Source: Ignavibacteria bacterium (lineage in GTDB: Bacteria; Bacteroidota; Ignavibacteria; Kapaibacteriales; Kapaibacteriaceae). From it: 64,000 nucleotides of DNA. The position numbers and the translations under genes are program-made. Of the stretch, positions 53,892-63,369 are shown in pieces (position 1 is the first letter of the stretch; each line of letters opens with the position of its first letter). The notes under the pieces were generated by a model, which had not been told where the DNA came from, did no database searches, and was given only the letters and a program-made list of their open reading frames with translations. Location: contig CANMBE010000008.1 of NCBI GenBank assembly GCA_947495975.1, forward strand, positions 52,269 to 116,268. The letters run 5' to 3'.

Positions 53892-55259
53892 ATGTCTGCT
53901 TCCGCATCTGCGCGAAAACGTGTTGACCTCATAAATGACCCAATCGACCGTTCACTGCGGTTATTTGCCATTCCTTTGGCCTTTAGCTTCGTGGTCAATA
54001 TGGTCTATTCGCTCATTGACCGCTTCTATGTTTCCAGACTAGGAGACGCGGCCATTGCAGCCATTGGATCTAGTGATCAGGTAGTTTTCTTGTTGTTTAC
54101 CCTTGTAAGCGGCTTTGCTGTTGGTACTGGAATCATTGTATCTCGCCGGTTTGGTGAAGGTGATCACAAGGGGGCTTCCCGAACTGCCACGCAGGCTCTT
54201 GTGGGTATGGCGGTGATGGCTTCCGTCGTTACCGTAGCAGTCTACCTGTGTATGCCGCTTGTTCCCGTGTTGATGCACATGACGCCTGAGGTTGCCGAAC
54301 TAAGCACGGCCTACCTCGGAATGTTGCTTATTGGGTTTACGTGCAACCTGCTGAACTTTCAGATGTTCAGTATTGTGCGGTCTACCGGTAATGCAATGTT
54401 TCCAATGATGGTTCTGGTTACTACGGTAATCCTAAACGCCATAATCGCCCCGTTCTTGATTTTTGGTTTCGGTCCATTTCCAGAATTGGGAATGAAGGGG
54501 GCAGGCCTTGCAACTGCACTATCGCAGATGAGCGGAACTGCCATTGCACTCACTGCATTGTTGCGAGGCAAAACGAATATGCGGCTTGACTTTTCTGAGT
54601 TCAAGCTAGAGTTTGATCTTCTCCAGCGGATTGCTAAACAGGGATTCCCAGCATCGCTTCAAATGTTATCCGTTAGCCTTAATAGAGCAGTCATTTTCAC
54701 AATCGTAAGCAGCTATGGAACGCAGGTTACGGCCGCGTATACATTAGGTCTCAATGTTGACATGTTTGTGTTCATGAGTGTGTTTGCTGTTGGTATTGCG
54801 GTAGAGACAGCAACAGGACAGAATCTCGGCGCCGGAAAGCCCGAACGAGTTTTTGGTTTTCATCGTAGTGCAATCAAACAGATGACAATTCTCATGGTTA
54901 GTCTTGCTGTGATTGTCTGGTTCTTTGGCAGATCATTTATTGAGCTCTATTCACGCAACCCGTCCATCATTGACGAAGCAACACGGTATCTGCATATCAC
55001 AGTATTTGGTTATGTTTTTTTTGCTGCTGGTCTTATCACCGTGCGGGTTATGTCGGGCGCTGGATCATCAGTGATATCAATGCTGGTTACGTCTGGGTGT
55101 ATCCTTGGTCTGCAACTACCTTTGAGTTACATTCTTAGTCACGGCACACATTTGGGCTCCACCGGCATATGGATAGGCATTACCATTGGTTACATCATTT
55201 TCGCAATCGTAGCGTGGCTTGTCCTAAAAAGCAAGGTTTGGATGAAGGCACGCGTGTGA
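53892..55259 (+). CDS. MATE family efflux transporter
   Basis: A 455-aa membrane protein with twelve predicted helices in two homologous halves. N-terminal features are NDPIDRSLRLFAIPLAFSFV and IDRFYVSRLGDAAIAAIGSS; the second half begins with IAKQGFPASLQMLSVSLNRA near residue 250 and contains AVGIAVETATGQNLGAGKPE. The family exports cationic drugs, flavonoids or metabolites with Na+ or H+; the substrate here is unknown. It is not obviously in an operon; a perfect hairpin follows the stop. Confidence 0.92.
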   Translation: MSASASARKRVDLINDPIDRSLRLFAIPLAFSFVVNMVYSLIDRFYVSRLGDAAIAAIGSSDQVVFLLFTLVSGFAVGTGIIVSRRFGEGDHKGASRTATQALVGMAVMASVVTVAVYLCMPLVPVLMHMTPEVAELSTAYLGMLLIGFTCNLLNFQMFSIVRSTGNAMFPMMVLVTTVILNAIIAPFLIFGFGPFPELGMKGAGLATALSQMSGTAIALTALLRGKTNMRLDFSEFKLEFDLLQRIAKQGFPASLQMLSVSLNRAVIFTIVSSYGTQVTAAYTLGLNVDMFVFMSVFAVGIAVETATGQNLGAGKPERVFGFHRSAIKQMTILMVSLAVIVWFFGRSFIELYSRNPSIIDEATRYLHITVFGYVFFAAGLITVRVMSGAGSSVISMLVTSGCILGLQLPLSYILSHGTHLGSTGIWIGITIGYIIFAIVAWLVLKSKVWMKARV

Positions 55260-55268
55260 TTTTCCATT

Positions 55269-55290
55269 TGGCCTGATTTCAATCAGGCCA
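55269..55290. terminator. Perfect hairpin after the MATE gene
   Basis: Nine-base perfect stem TGGCCTGAT/ATCAGGCCA with a 4-nt loop (TTCA), 10 nt after the MATE stop. No T-run follows on the plus strand (ATAATAAAAG), so it may be an mRNA 3'-end stabiliser instead of a standard intrinsic terminator. Confidence 0.5.
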
Positions 55291-55339
55291 TAATAAAAGA
55301 ATCAGCCCCCAATTGAGTTAAACCTTCAGGGCTCTAAAG

Positions 55340-55351
55340 AGACCAAGGTCT
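55340..55351. promoter_or_regulatory. Short inverted repeat upstream of the ECF sigma gene
   Basis: AGACC-AA-GGTCT, a 5+5 inverted repeat about 30 nt before the sigma-factor start, in a position where an operator or autoregulatory promoter element could lie. No canonical TAnnTTTG box was found here, so the operon may rely on its own sigma factor; evidence is slight. Confidence 0.25.
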
Positions 55352-55380
55352 GCTAAATTGATGGATTAGACAGGAAAACT

Positions 55381-55986
55381 GTGAGCAGCATGGCACTCAT
55401 ATTGGAGAACGACGCTGACATTCTCGATGAATACCGGACGGGTCAGCGTGACCGTGCGGTAACGGCATTCGTGCGTAAACATCAGAGCTTTGTCTATAGC
55501 GTTGCATACCGCCATCTCAATCACAATGAAGATTCGCAAGATGCTGCACAAGAAGTATTTCTCCGTGCTTCGCAAAAGCTTGGTGAATTCAAGGGAGAGA
55601 GTACGCTTCAGACATGGCTGTACCGAATCACAGTCAATGTTTGCTTGAACATGCGAAGAAAGAAAAGATTCCTAAGTTTCTTTGCAATAGGTGAGGGAGA
55701 AGGGGAGCGCGATGTAGCGGCACTGCAACACTCGCCTGCAACCCACGCTGAACAATCTGAATTTGATATCTACTTTCAGGCCGTTCTTGTAACGATTCCA
55801 ACCAAACAGCGCGAAACGTTCTGTATGCGTTACTACGATGAACTTTCTTACGAAGAGATTAGCGAATTGACTGGTACAAGTGAAGGGGCTCTCAAGGCCA
55901 ACTATCACTGGGCAATAAAGAAGATTGCTGCTGCAATCCGCACAAGTGACTATTACGAGGAGTGGTTTGAAAATGAACGACCGTAA
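55381..55986 (+). CDS. ECF-type RNA polymerase sigma factor
   Basis: A 201-aa sigma-70 family protein with only regions 2 and 4. Region 2 (about 20-95) has SVAYRHLNHNEDSQDAAQEV and STLQTWLYRITVNVCLNMRR; region 4 (about 135-190) has IPTKQRETFCMRYYDELSYE and SEGALKANYHWAIKKI. It directs RNA polymerase to a stress or envelope regulon. The GTG at 55381 is preceded by AGGA; an ATG at 55390 is the alternative. It overlaps the next gene by 14 nt, so it and a likely membrane regulator are translated together. Confidence 0.93.
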   Translation: MSSMALILENDADILDEYRTGQRDRAVTAFVRKHQSFVYSVAYRHLNHNEDSQDAAQEVFLRASQKLGEFKGESTLQTWLYRITVNVCLNMRRKKRFLSFFAIGEGEGERDVAALQHSPATHAEQSEFDIYFQAVLVTIPTKQRETFCMRYYDELSYEEISELTGTSEGALKANYHWAIKKIAAAIRTSDYYEEWFENERP

Positions 55987-56551
55987 AAAAAATGTATCGC
56001 CTCAAGATGAGTTGCGAGCTCTCTTGAATGAAGAATACGATGCTAGCACTGTTGTAGGCCTTGAAAAGGTCTTTGTCATTCATACACAAAACGTAGCGCG
56101 TGCTTCTGAAATTGCTACTCGCAATCTTAGTGTACATGTCCATGAGAAGCTTCGAGGTACTACGCTAAGTCGCAGGTATGCAGTCTATGCTACCTCCGCA
56201 TTTGTTCTTTCTTCGCTGGTGGCAGTTCTGGTGTTCGTTAACTCACAGACACAACCGATTGTCGTTGTATCACAAGTCGCAAGCAAAAGCACAAGCACAA
56301 GTGGAACCAATCAGGTACTGACAACGAATAGTATTGCAGAGATTTCATCACTAGCGGCGAAGTATGTGCCTCATCAAGGAATTACTGTGACTGCAAAAAT
56401 CGGTTCACGGGATGTAGCAGCAATTGCTCGTGATGCAGAGGAAGATCAGCTCATATCAACAATATCTGAATCGATGGTGTCTACGGATTTATGGATACTT
56501 CAAGAATCGGATGTAGACAATCTGTTTGCGGAGCAGAAAAATGGTCTATAG
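55973..56551 (+). CDS. Putative membrane anti-sigma factor
   Basis: A 192-aa protein: a cytoplasmic N-terminal part of about 65 residues, one membrane helix (about 66-86, YAVYATSAFVLSSLVAVLVF) and a periplasmic domain rich in serine and threonine. There is no HxxxCxxC zinc motif, so it is not a classic ZAS anti-sigma factor; the assignment rests on its overlap with the sigma gene, the single helix and the soluble N-terminus. The start ATG at 55973 lies inside the sigma gene. Its end overlaps the next gene by 11 nt. It could also be an unrelated membrane protein of the regulon. Confidence 0.55.
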   Translation: MNDRKKNVSPQDELRALLNEEYDASTVVGLEKVFVIHTQNVARASEIATRNLSVHVHEKLRGTTLSRRYAVYATSAFVLSSLVAVLVFVNSQTQPIVVVSQVASKSTSTSGTNQVLTTNSIAEISSLAAKYVPHQGITVTAKIGSRDVAAIARDAEEDQLISTISESMVSTDLWILQESDVDNLFAEQKNGL

Positions 56552-57020
56552 ATTCCTTCGTCTATTTGGTTTATCGCTCCTGCTGCTGACAAACGTTTGG
56601 GCACAGGACGATGACTTCGATGGTCCTGCACCTCGCGAAAAGATGGTTCAGAAGATTGAAGACCTCAGAAAAATGAGACTGCTCGACGTGCTGAATCTGC
56701 AAGGCGATCAGGTTGAAATTTTTTTTGCGTCTTACAATCGCTTGCAAAGAATAGTACTCTCTGCACGACGCACTATCGAACGCAATACAATTGAGTTGCG
56801 TGAAGCAACATCGTCGCAGTCAGACGATGCAACGTTGAAGGCAAAAACTGAATCCGTGTTAGCCGCAATGCGTGGGCTAGAAGACGCAGTGAATAGGAGA
56901 CATGCTGAACTAAGACCGCTGCTTTCTGCAAAGCAGTACGCGGCCTACATAGCATTTGAGGCGAGATTTCAGGAAGAACTTACTCGGCTGATTATGCAAA
57001 GAGCCCGTAAGTCTAGATAA
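56541..57020 (+). CDS. Small exported helical protein, Spy/zinc-resistance-like
   Basis: A 159-aa protein with a signal peptide (VYRFLRLFGLSLLLLTNVWA, cleaved near residue 21) and an almost wholly helical mature part with charged heptads (MVQKIEDLRKMRLLDVLNL, VLSARRTIERNTIELRE, LEDAVNRRHAELRPLLSAKQ). The size, signal and the LSAKQYAAYIAFEARFQEEL end resemble periplasmic Spy/CpxP/zinc-resistance-associated proteins, which act as chaperones or sensors of envelope stress. That would fit its place third in a sigma-factor operon, but similarity is judged by pattern only. It overlaps the convergent nupC-like gene by 8 bp. Confidence 0.6.
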   Translation: MVYRFLRLFGLSLLLLTNVWAQDDDFDGPAPREKMVQKIEDLRKMRLLDVLNLQGDQVEIFFASYNRLQRIVLSARRTIERNTIELREATSSQSDDATLKAKTESVLAAMRGLEDAVNRRHAELRPLLSAKQYAAYIAFEARFQEELTRLIMQRARKSR

Positions 57021-58266
57021 AGAGTCCAGCTACACAAGCCGTAAAGAGATTGGCAAGTGCGCCAATACACATTGCTTTAAAACCAAAGCGCGCCACTTCG
57101 GCACGCCTATTGGGCGCCATCATTCCATAGCCGCCTATTTGAATGCCGATCGACATTACGTTTGCAAAGCCGCAAAGTGCGATTGTAGTCAGGCGCACGG
57201 TGCGCTCACTGAGTTCACCCTGAGATATAAGCGTAGCTAAACGATCGTAGGCAATGAATTCCGTCATTGAGATCTTTGTGCCTAACAATGAAGCGAATAT
57301 TTGTGCTTCATTTGCCGGAATTCCAGTAAGCCAAGCAAAGGGAAGAAATATCCACCCAAGCACCTGTTCTATTGAGGTTGGAAAGCCATCCACTCCCAAT
57401 GAAGTTAGTTGCATGGCACCCATGCCCATAACGGCATCAAAGAAAGCAATAATTGCCTTAAAAGCAATCAGCACTACTATCACATTTAGTGCAAGTTTCG
57501 CTCCGTCGTATGCCCCATGTGCAACCGCATCTAAAACATTATCCGAATGAATGACAGGATCAAGAAGCACTGTGTCTTGCTCATTAACATCTACTGACGC
57601 TTTTGCCTTTGGCTCTGCAATCTTTGCCAATGCAAGTGCCGCGGGTGCGGCTAGAATGCTAGCTATCATAAGGTCGGTTGCATTAATTCCACGCGCAACA
57701 TAGACGCCCATTGTTGAGCCTGCGATTGTTGCAAAGCCTCCTACCATCAGTGCAAAGAGCTCTGAGGATGAGATGAAGGGGATATAGTGTCGAACAAGAA
57801 GGGGAGACTCGGTCTGTCCAAGAAATATCTCAGCAACGGCACTGATAGACTCAATGGGTGAGGTCTTCATCGTACGTTCAAGGATGCGAGCCGGCCAACG
57901 AACTACTCTTTGCATGATACCGTAGTGATACAGTACTGCCATGCATGAGGAGAAGAAAACGATGACAGATGTTATTGTGATTGCAAACTGAAAGCCAACA
58001 AGCGCTTGCCCAGATGCCAATGGGAGATTCCCAAACAAGAAGGACGCTCCGATTGTAGCGAAGCTCAGAAACCAGGTTACACCAGCGCCGAACCATTGAA
58101 AAAAGGCAACACCTGGCGGAAAGACTACAACGAGTAGTGCCAAGATAAGCTGGATGCCGAGCCCCCACATGACTGTGCGCCACACGATATCACGTCGTGA
58201 TGATGACCACAGCCACGTAATGAAAAGGACAACGACAATTCCAAGAGCGCACTGAATCTGAGGCAT
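57013..58266 (-). CDS. Concentrative nucleoside transporter (NupC/CNT family)
   Basis: A 417-aa inner-membrane symporter. Signature elements are GQTESPLLVRHYIPFISSSE near residue 150, FALMVGGFATIAGSTMGVYV near 175, and a C-terminal GFANVMSIGIQIGGYGMMAP near 370, matching the CNT core that binds nucleoside and Na+ or H+. The middle insertion (about 215-240) is cytoplasmic and charged. It imports nucleosides for salvage. It lies 24 nt downstream of dnaE on the same strand, so it may be co-transcribed, and overlaps the exported helical protein gene tail-to-tail. Confidence 0.92.
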   Translation of the reverse strand: MPQIQCALGIVVVLFITWLWSSSRRDIVWRTVMWGLGIQLILALLVVVFPPGVAFFQWFGAGVTWFLSFATIGASFLFGNLPLASGQALVGFQFAITITSVIVFFSSCMAVLYHYGIMQRVVRWPARILERTMKTSPIESISAVAEIFLGQTESPLLVRHYIPFISSSELFALMVGGFATIAGSTMGVYVARGINATDLMIASILAAPAALALAKIAEPKAKASVDVNEQDTVLLDPVIHSDNVLDAVAHGAYDGAKLALNVIVVLIAFKAIIAFFDAVMGMGAMQLTSLGVDGFPTSIEQVLGWIFLPFAWLTGIPANEAQIFASLLGTKISMTEFIAYDRLATLISQGELSERTVRLTTIALCGFANVMSIGIQIGGYGMMAPNRRAEVARFGFKAMCIGALANLFTACVAGLFI

Positions 58267-58290
58267 GAAGACGTCCCGGTGTACTAAAGT

Positions 58291-61200
58291 TTAGCGATCA
58301 GTATCGATGAGTACATTTGATTCTCCAAACGTAGAACACAAGAATGATGTGTTTTCTTTAGAGGTCTTGATCTTCATCATTGTTGAATATTGACTCTTTC
58401 CGTCTGGTCTCATAACAACGAACGAAAGACTGTTGTCGGCGTCTGAGGTATTACATTTCTCTTTGAGCAGTTCTAGCTGCTCATTGCTGACATGCTCTGG
58501 ACGAATACACACTACATAGCCTTTGGCGAAGCGCTTCTCTGCTTGCTCTAATGTGAGCATATCATCAACCACCATCTTCACTGAATCTCCATTGATCTCG
58601 CACTTTCCAATGACTACAACAACCGTATCTGGCTTCAGTAGCTCAGCAAACACCTTATATTTTTCATTCCACAAAATGCATTCAACAAATCCATTGAATT
58701 GCTCAATTTTGAGAATGGCAAAAGTATTTTCTCGTTTATCTAGTTTGGTACGAACATCACTTATGAGTCCACACAGCCGCACCGAAGTGCCATTCTTGTC
58801 TACATCTACACGTGAAAGCAAAAGCGTACTATAGGATTGCACGGCAAGAGCATGTTCCTGCAAAGGGTGACCAGAGATGTAGAAGTTGAGATATTCGCGT
58901 TCCTTACGAAGGCGTTCTCGTTCAGGCCATTCAGGGAGGGTAGGCAGTGCTGGCTCTTTTGGACGCTCAATGTCTTCCGTGCCAAACAAGCCACCAGAGT
59001 GTGAGAGTGCGTCATCTTGCACCTGAGATGCGTAGTGCAGCGCAGTATCGATGACGGCAAACAGTTGAGCGCGGTGGCCGTGACGTAGCGAATCAAATGC
59101 GCCAGAGCAAACAAGCGCCTCTAGGACACGGCGGTTAACGACCTTCTTTTCTACCCGTGCTGCAAAGTCAAACATCGATGTGAAGGGGGCATCTTGCCGC
59201 GATTCTACAATTGCTTCTACAGCAGAAATGCCAACGGTCTTAATTCCTGCCATTCCGAAGTAGATCGAATTCTTGTCAGCAACAAATGTTGCCATAGATC
59301 TGTTGATATCGGGTGGAAGTACCGTTATGCCATACCTCTTAGACTCATCTATGAGTGCAACAATCTTATCCTGATCATTGAGCTCGGCGGTCATGTTTGC
59401 TGAAAGGAACTCTGCTGGGTAGTGTACTTTTAACCAAGCAGTTTGAAAGGCGAGATAAGCGTATGCCGCAGAGTGTGATTTATTAAATCCGTATTGAGCA
59501 AACTTCTGGATCAAGTCAAATATGTCAGTTCCAAGTTGTTCACTTATTGAAGCGTGAACCTTAGCCCCCTCTACAAAACGTGAACGCTGCTCAGCCATCG
59601 ACTTCTCATCCTTCTTGCCCATCGCTCTACGCATAACGTCGGATTGAGCAAGTGTGAAGCCAGCAAGTGTTTGAACGAGTTGCATCACCTGCTCTTGATA
59701 GACAATCACACCATACGTTTTTACAAGGATTGACTCCATCAGCGGATGAAGATATTCGATTGGCTTACGTCCATGTTTACGGTCAATAAACTCGGGGATA
59801 TTACCCATTGGACCTGGCCTATAGAGGGCATTCATCGCTATGAGATCATCAAGGACGGTTGGCTTGAGCTCTCGTAATGCCTTCTGCATCGGATCAGACT
59901 CAAATTGGAACACGGCCTGGGTCTGACCTCGTGCAAACATCTCATACGTCTCTTTATCATCAAAGTCGATGGTATCAAGATCGATCGTAACACCGTAGCT
60001 CAGCTTGATCTGATCAAGTGTACCGTCTATAATACTCAGCGTTCGCAGTCCCAAGAAGTCCATCTTTAGAAGGCCTGCCTCTTCGAGGTCCTTCATGTTA
60101 TACTGTGTTGCCGGTTCTGTTGTAGGCGTTTTATACACAGGCACAAAGTTAGAAATTGGCCCAGGAGCAATAACTACACCAGCGGCATGAAGTGATGCAT
60201 TGCGCGCAAAGCCCTCCAACGTGAGAGCATAGCTTATCATGTCTTTCAGCCGTGGGTCTTCGGCTGTCTTTAGCCACCGCAGCTCCGGCAATGCTAGAGC
60301 CTCTTTCAACGAATGAACTCTACCTTGAATAACAGGAATTTTATCCGTGATGCTATTGATTGTTGCAAGATCAATGCCCATAACTCGGCCAACATCTTTC
60401 AACACAGCTCGTGATGAGAGTGTACCGAATGTGATGATCTGAGCTACTGATTCAGCTCCATATTTTCCTTTAACGTAGTCAATCACACGTTCTCTTTTGT
60501 CATCAGAGAAGTCTACGTCAATATCCGGCATCGAAACACGATCGGGATTTAGGAAGCGCTCAAAGAGAAGGTCATACTTCAGTGGATCGATGTCTGTGAT
60601 TCGTAAGGCATATGCAATCATAGAACCGGCGGCAGATCCCCGACCTGGACCAACACGAACACCCATTGCACGTGCGGCTCGAATAAAATCCCATACGATG
60701 AGAAAGTATCCGGCGTATCCCATCCGCTTTACTACCGTTAACTCAAACCCTGCACGGTCAAGTATCTCACTTGAGAGAACCGGAAAGCGTTCCTCAAGCC
60801 CCTTCATAGTTAGTTCTTCGAGGTAGTCTTCGAGCGTTGTAGCGTCGCTGTCTTCCGGAATTGGAAATTTTGGAAGCTGAAGTTCGGTTGGAATTGTAAG
60901 GTCTACCTTGTCTGCAATCTCTTCAGTTGATTCAATGCCTTCAGCAAAATCTTTGAAGAGGTCTTTCATTTGCCTCTGTGTTTTGAGATACATCTCAGAA
61001 ACACGGTATCGCAGATTAGTCCGTACGTCAAATTGTCCGTCTCGCGCAAAAGAAGCGTCTTTGTTGATATGCAATAAAACGTTGTGCGCAATTGCATCTT
61101 CTTTTTTAACGTAGTGTGCATCGTTCGATACTACAAGCTTGATGCCGAGTTCCTTTGCAAGAACGGGTGCGTATTCAAGGACGTGCTTGTCCTCAGGTAG

Positions 61201-61743
61201 TCCGTGATCTTGGAGTTCTATATAAAAGTCATCGCCAAATATCTCCTTCAGGGTTATTGCGTTTTGGCGTGCAGTTCCAATGTCGCCGGCAAGCATAGGA
61301 GCATTGATTGGACCAGCAAGACATGCCGACGTAGCAATTAATCCTTCATGATACTGCCGCAACAGATCCATATCGATACGGGGCTTATAGTAATACCCAT
61401 GAGTATGCCCAATAGAAGTAAGCTTGATGAGATTACGATACCCCTGTTCATTCTTTACAAGGAGTACAAGATGATAGTAGTTGCGCTTCTTGCCAGCATC
61501 TTGAACTTTTTCTCGGTCAGTATGTTTTTTAACGGCGATGTAGACTTCACAGCCGATGATAGGCTTTACGCCGGCTTTCTTCGCCTTTTTATAAAATTCA
61601 AAACATCCAAACATCACTCCGTGGTCTGTGATGGCAAGTGCTTTTTGACCATCCGCAACAGCAGCATCAACAAGACTTTGTGGACTTGCTGCGGCGTCGA
61701 GCAACGAAAAGTGAGTGTGATTGTGTAGGTGAACGAATGACAT
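58291..61743 (-). CDS. dnaE: DNA polymerase III alpha subunit
   Basis: An 1150-aa replicative polymerase. The N-terminal PHP domain (1-290) has [12 protein letters not shown] and [20 protein letters not shown]. The palm domain has [14 protein letters not shown] near residue 375 and the catalytic aspartates in [19 protein letters not shown] near 405. The finger and beta-binding regions have [18 protein letters not shown] near 755. A C-terminal OB fold spans about 985-1070 ([20 protein letters not shown]). It copies the chromosome with the clamp and clamp loader. Length is typical of DnaE1 (1150-1160). Its ATG overlaps the preceding gene's TGA (TGATG on the minus strand), a translational-coupling arrangement. 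Confidence 0.97.
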   Translation of the reverse strand: MSFVHLHNHTHFSLLDAAASPQSLVDAAVADGQKALAITDHGVMFGCFEFYKKAKKAGVKPIIGCEVYIAVKKHTDREKVQDAGKKRNYYHLVLLVKNEQGYRNLIKLTSIGHTHGYYYKPRIDMDLLRQYHEGLIATSACLAGPINAPMLAGDIGTARQNAITLKEIFGDDFYIELQDHGLPEDKHVLEYAPVLAKELGIKLVVSNDAHYVKKEDAIAHNVLLHINKDASFARDGQFDVRTNLRYRVSEMYLKTQRQMKDLFKDFAEGIESTEEIADKVDLTIPTELQLPKFPIPEDSDATTLEDYLEELTMKGLEERFPVLSSEILDRAGFELTVVKRMGYAGYFLIVWDFIRAARAMGVRVGPGRGSAAGSMIAYALRITDIDPLKYDLLFERFLNPDRVSMPDIDVDFSDDKRERVIDYVKGKYGAESVAQIITFGTLSSRAVLKDVGRVMGIDLATINSITDKIPVIQGRVHSLKEALALPELRWLKTAEDPRLKDMISYALTLEGFARNASLHAAGVVIAPGPISNFVPVYKTPTTEPATQYNMKDLEEAGLLKMDFLGLRTLSIIDGTLDQIKLSYGVTIDLDTIDFDDKETYEMFARGQTQAVFQFESDPMQKALRELKPTVLDDLIAMNALYRPGPMGNIPEFIDRKHGRKPIEYLHPLMESILVKTYGVIVYQEQVMQLVQTLAGFTLAQSDVMRRAMGKKDEKSMAEQRSRFVEGAKVHASISEQLGTDIFDLIQKFAQYGFNKSHSAAYAYLAFQTAWLKVHYPAEFLSANMTAELNDQDKIVALIDESKRYGITVLPPDINRSMATFVADKNSIYFGMAGIKTVGISAVEAIVESRQDAPFTSMFDFAARVEKKVVNRRVLEALVCSGAFDSLRHGHRAQLFAVIDTALHYASQVQDDALSHSGGLFGTEDIERPKEPALPTLPEWPERERLRKEREYLNFYISGHPLQEHALAVQSYSTLLLSRVDVDKNGTSVRLCGLISDVRTKLDKRENTFAILKIEQFNGFVECILWNEKYKVFAELLKPDTVVVVIGKCEINGDSVKMVVDDMLTLEQAEKRFAKGYVVCIRPEHVSNEQLELLKEKCNTSDADNSLSFVVMRPDGKSQYSTMMKIKTSKENTSFLCSTFGESNVLIDTDR

Positions 61744-62024
61744 CAGCGTCCAAGTTTCTTCATCTGGTCTGTAAGGGTTTGCTCAATTGCCCCTTTTGCA
61801 GCCGAACCAAACAGGGTCAAATGGATGTCGAGAATAACCTTTTTGTCCTCAAGCGTTATCGTTCCTGTTCCCATTTTTCCTTTTGCATGCAAAACGTTGC
61901 CATCCCAATAGTGCTCATCGAGGAGAAACGTTACGTCTGTCCGATGAAGTACTTTTTCGTCCAAAGAATGCCGCATTTCGGCTACAGACTTGTTTGTTTC
62001 GATTGTTTGGTGAATGGTAGCCAT
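61743..62024 (-). CDS. Polyhydroxyalkanoic acid system family protein
   Basis: A 93-aa small protein of the PHA_gran_rgn type: MATIHQTIETNKSVAEMRHS, then VTFLLDEHYWDGNVLHAKGK, GTGTITLEDKKVILDIHLTL and a final IEQTLTDQMKKLG. Members were named from PHA gene regions, but many occur without PHA synthase and the function is unclear; the fold resembles a lipid- or polyketide-binding SRPBCC-like domain. The ATG at 62024 is preferred over one at 62048. Its stop overlaps dnaE by TGATG, so it may set dnaE translation. No phaC or phasin gene is in the window. Confidence 0.75.
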   Translation of the reverse strand: MATIHQTIETNKSVAEMRHSLDEKVLHRTDVTFLLDEHYWDGNVLHAKGKMGTGTITLEDKKVILDIHLTLFGSAAKGAIEQTLTDQMKKLGR

Positions 62025-62053
62025 TGGATTCCTTTGCGCTAGAGACATCAGCT

Positions 62054-62075
62054 GTTATTTAAAAGATAAAATAAC
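62054..62075. promoter_or_regulatory. AT-rich inverted repeat in the divergent PHA-family/CFA gap
   Basis: GTTATTT-N8-AAATAAC, a perfect 7+7 inverted repeat 30 nt upstream of the minus-strand gene start at 62024. On the minus strand its centre reads TATCTTTT, close to a TAnnTTTG -7 box, so the repeat may be an operator overlapping a promoter. The remaining gap to 62203 holds no gene; a possible TACCTTGA box lies before the plus-strand gene. Confidence 0.3.
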
Positions 62076-62203
62076 GAAGTCGCTATAGTACGACATTGGG
62101 GCGTAAAGTAGCTTTCTGGGAGATTTTTGACTGTTTCAAGTTCAGAATCCCGTACCTTGAAAGCTTAATACGCAAAATCAATAAACTTTAGAGAAAGCCT
62201 CAC

Positions 62204-63364
62204 ATGGCGGAATCAGTCACGCTGTCAAAGAATATTCTGGATCTTATTGTCGTGCGCGACCCTAAGGTGGCGTCTAGGTACAAGAATGGCCAAAAGACCC
62301 CGATCACGAACTTCATTGAAGACTACATGAACGGCCGTGTAGACGTGACGATCGATGTGCAATTGCTGATGCAGAATCGCAACACGTATTTCAACTACGA
62401 CATTGTAGGCCATCACATCGGATTTGTGTTCAACAAGTTCATCCCTCAGCTGGCCATTCACTCAAAGAAGCAGGACGAGCGTATCGTTCGTGATCACTAC
62501 GATCGCCGTAACGACTTCTTTAAGGGATTCCTTGGCGAGCGTATGATCTACACGTCTGCCTTCTACAAGAACGGCAACGAGACACTCACAGAAGCGCAAG
62601 ACAACAAACTCAACCTCGTAAGCCAGAAGCTACAGCTCCAAAAGGGCGAACGCCTTCTTGATATCGGCTGCGGATGGGGAACGTTGGTTGCCCACACAGC
62701 GAAGTACTTCGGCACTGACTCTACAGGTATCTCCATTGCTCAAGCTGGTGTAGATCATGGCAATGCACAGATAGCTGATTGGGGCGTAAAGGACACTGCA
62801 CGCTGTCTCCGCATGGATTATCGTGCCATTCCTGCCGACAAGTACGATAAGATTACCTGTCTCGAAATGGCTGAGCACGTTGGTGTAAAATATTTCCAAC
62901 GTTTCATGAATCAGATTCATGGATTGTTGAAGGACGACGGACTGTTCTACCTTCAAATCGCTGGTCTAAAAGCCGGACTTCATAAAGAGTCGCTCATCTG
63001 GGGCGCTTATATGAACGAATATGTTTTCCCCGGTGCAGATGCTAGCATGCCATTGTCGTTTGTGGTAGCTCGTCTCGAAAAGGCCGGCTTCGAAATTCAC
63101 AGCGTTGAAAACGTGGGTATTCACTACTCACAGACCATCCAACAATGGTATGACAATTGGATGGTAAACCGTGATGCAGTGTACAATGAGTACGGTCAAT
63201 GGTGGTATCGCTGTTGGGAGATCTTCCTCGGTTGGTCTGTAGATATTGCCAAGCAAGGTAATTCCACCGCCTTCCAGATCGTCTGTAACAAGAACCGCGA
63301 AACCTTCGATCGTCGCCGTTGGATCGGTGGAGTCAACATGGGAGAATTCGACTTTAAGGGATAA
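62204..63364 (+). CDS. Cyclopropane-fatty-acyl-phospholipid synthase family methyltransferase
   Basis: A 386-aa SAM-dependent methyltransferase. An N-terminal lipid-interaction region (about 1-110) is followed by the SAM motif LLDIGCGWGTLVAHTAKYFG near residue 150, MAEHVGVKYFQRFM near 225 and LFYLQIAGLKAG near 250. The E. coli CFA active-site motif with histidine (HTIG) is replaced by QIAG. The segment FPGADASMPLSFVVARLEKA and the end QGNSTAFQIVCNKN match the pattern of fungal sphingolipid C9-methyltransferases and their bacterial relatives better than E. coli CFA. It probably methylates a lipid double bond, forming a methyl branch or cyclopropane. It is followed after 5 nt by a DUF1801 gene. 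Confidence 0.85.
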   Translation: MAESVTLSKNILDLIVVRDPKVASRYKNGQKTPITNFIEDYMNGRVDVTIDVQLLMQNRNTYFNYDIVGHHIGFVFNKFIPQLAIHSKKQDERIVRDHYDRRNDFFKGFLGERMIYTSAFYKNGNETLTEAQDNKLNLVSQKLQLQKGERLLDIGCGWGTLVAHTAKYFGTDSTGISIAQAGVDHGNAQIADWGVKDTARCLRMDYRAIPADKYDKITCLEMAEHVGVKYFQRFMNQIHGLLKDDGLFYLQIAGLKAGLHKESLIWGAYMNEYVFPGADASMPLSFVVARLEKAGFEIHSVENVGIHYSQTIQQWYDNWMVNRDAVYNEYGQWWYRCWEIFLGWSVDIAKQGNSTAFQIVCNKNRETFDRRRWIGGVNMGEFDFKG

Positions 63365-63369
63365 GGGGC

